This document shows, one piece after another, positions 5,675 to 6,800 of a stretch of 6,800 nt of DNA. The DNA lies in NCBI GenBank assembly GCA_934663885.1, contig CAKUKW010000113.1, positions 1 to 6,800 of the forward strand, read 5' to 3'. The stretch comes from an uncultured Tidjanibacter sp. Lineage in GTDB: Bacteria > Bacteroidota > Bacteroidia > Bacteroidales > Rikenellaceae. The notes beneath the pieces were generated by a model that saw only the letters and a list, made by a program, of their open reading frames with translations, was not told the DNA's origin and ran no database searches. Both the position numbers and the translations under genes were made by a program. The first letter of the stretch is position 1; every line of letters begins with the position of its first letter.

Positions 5675-6800
5675 ATGCCTCATTTCCTCGACGAACTCAA
5701 CCCCGCACAGCGCGAAGCGGTCATAAATTACGAAAAGCCTTCATTGATCGTGGCTGGCGCCGGTTCTGGCAAGACCCGTGTGCTCATTTCGCGCATCGCG
5801 TACATGATCGAACAGGGGGTTTATCCGGGGGCCATCCTCGCTCTTACATTTACCAATAAGGCCGCGAGGGAAATGAGGGAGCGTATCGAACGTATGCTGC
5901 CCGGCGGCCAGAGCCGCTATATCTGGATGGGGACATTCCATTCGGTTTTCTACCGTATACTCCGCTCCGAGGCGCAGAAAATAGGCTTTACTTCCGATTT
6001 CACGATTTACGATTCGTCGAACAGCGAGAGCCTGCTCAATACGATAATCAAAGAGTTCCAGCTCAATACGGACGACTATAAACCCCGCGAGACGCACTCA
6101 CGCATCTCGCTGGCCAAGAATAATCTGGTCACGGCCGAGGCGTACGCGTCAAACCAGTCGTGCCAGACCGAGGACCGCCACCGCAAAAAGCCCGAGTTTT
6201 CGCGAATCTACCTCGAATACGCCCGCAGGTGCAAGTCCAACAACGCCATGGACTTCGACGACCTCCTGCTCTATACCAACATCCTTTTCAGGGATTTCCC
6301 CGGGGTGACGGAGTACTACGGCCGCCGGTTCCAGTATATCCTGGTAGACGAATACCAGGATACCAATTACGCGCAGTACCTTATACTGAGGCGGCTTTCG
6401 CAGGATCATTCCAACCTTTGCGTGGTGGGCGACGACGCCCAGAGCATATATTCTTTCCGCGGGGCGAAGATCGAGAATATACTGCGTTTCCAGAGCGATT
6501 ACCCTTCTGCGAAACTTTTCAAGCTGGAGCAGAACTACCGCTCGACGCAGAACATAGTGGCCGCGGCCAACAGCATAATTGCCAAGAACAGCCGCCAGAT
6601 ACCCAAGACCGTTTTTTCGGAGAAGAGCGAAGGTGATAAAATAAAGGTCGTAAAGGCTTATACCGACCAGGAGGAGGCACACCTGGTGGCTGAAATGATA
6701 CGTCGGCTGGGGCGGGAGAACGACCGTCACTGGGCGGAAATAGCAGTGCTGTACCGCAACAATTCCCAGTCGCGCGCGATAGAGGACGCCCTGCGCAGGT
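5675..6800 (+). CDS. UvrD/PcrA-type superfamily 1 DNA helicase, N-terminal part
   Basis: 375 codons are visible and the frame is open to the window edge, so the gene is truncated at its 3' end by the window; full-length relatives are about 700-800 residues. This is an ATP-dependent 3'-5' DNA helicase of the UvrD/PcrA/Rep group, acting in the cytoplasm in nucleotide-excision and mismatch repair and in clearing replication forks. Motifs in order: Q motif LNPAQREAV (8-16), Walker A AGAGSGKT (27-34), motif Ia LTFTNKAAREM (57-67), GTFHS (86-90), motif II VDEYQDT (224-230), motif III VVGDDAQSIYSFRGA (250-264) and motif IV EQNYRST (285-291). All catalytic residues are present. The ATG at 5675 opens with MPHFLDELNPAQREAV, the usual spacing from start to Q motif. 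It is transcribed away from the pseudogene patch and has its own promoter-like box. Whether it is UvrD or PcrA in name cannot be decided from the N-terminal half. Confidence 0.93.
   Translation, partial: MPHFLDELNPAQREAVINYEKPSLIVAGAGSGKTRVLISRIAYMIEQGVYPGAILALTFTNKAAREMRERIERMLPGGQSRYIWMGTFHSVFYRILRSEAQKIGFTSDFTIYDSSNSESLLNTIIKEFQLNTDDYKPRETHSRISLAKNNLVTAEAYASNQSCQTEDRHRKKPEFSRIYLEYARRCKSNNAMDFDDLLLYTNILFRDFPGVTEYYGRRFQYILVDEYQDTNYAQYLILRRLSQDHSNLCVVGDDAQSIYSFRGAKIENILRFQSDYPSAKLFKLEQNYRSTQNIVAAANSIIAKNSRQIPKTVFSEKSEGDKIKVVKAYTDQEEAHLVAEMIRRLGRENDRHWAEIAVLYRNNSQSRAIEDALRR

Noticed and set aside
5741..6730. Minus-strand open frames of 118 and 193 codons and a plus-strand frame of 158 codons across the helicase gene.
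   Set aside because: The helicase frame from 5675 carries all superfamily 1 motifs; the others are its shadows.
1..6800. Looked for CRISPR repeats, tRNA or rRNA genes, IS ends with target duplications, and integrase or transposase genes.
   Set aside because: No regularly spaced repeats, cloverleaf, rRNA signature or transposase motif was found by eye.

Overview
The window looks like chromosomal DNA from a member of the Bacteroidota, most likely order Bacteroidales. Three things point there: a leftward moxR, DUF58, BatD-like and batC (TPR) cluster of the 'Bacteroides aerotolerance' (Bat) type; candidate promoters that fit the Bacteroidota -7 consensus TAnnTTTG; and starts with little or no Shine-Dalgarno. 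Genus cannot be fixed from this sequence alone.

Layout. Positions 1-114 hold no gene I can support, only a hairpin terminator (67-87) that closes the leftward operon. Positions 115-3909, all on the minus strand, form one operon read right to left: moxR AAA+ ATPase (2911-3909), a DUF58 protein with a von Willebrand A-like metal site (1960-2844), a membrane-anchored protein with a BatD-like periplasmic half and a DUF4381-like cytoplasmic tail (878-1954), and a secreted TPR protein of BatC type (115-885). A nested AT-rich inverted repeat sits between moxR and the DUF58 gene. A TAnnTTTG box (4038-4045) and a short leader hairpin lie upstream of moxR. The usual BatA and BatB VWA membrane proteins, normally found just before batC, are absent here.

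Positions 4142-5311 form an AT-rich accessory patch, also on the minus strand. It contains a strong bulged-stem terminator, a 113-residue three-helix membrane protein (4194-4535) and, upstream of that, the remains of a lipoprotein gene of about 245 codons (5311 to about 4582). These remains can be followed through at least three frameshifts and two in-frame stops. The dead gene ended in a cysteine-flanked, glycine-rich hydrophobic segment. Its last frame now runs without a stop into the membrane-protein gene.

Positions 5312-5674 are mainly regulatory, with a small inverted repeat, a TAnnTTTG box and a pair of same-phase antisense open frames of unclear meaning. From 5675 to the right edge runs the first 375 codons of a UvrD/PcrA-type superfamily 1 DNA helicase on the plus strand, cut off by the window.

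The Bat-type genes probably act as a unit: MoxR as an ATP-driven chaperone for a metal-binding VWA-like partner (DUF58), with envelope-facing partners (BatD-like, BatC). The lipoprotein/membrane-protein pair is the least explained part of the window.
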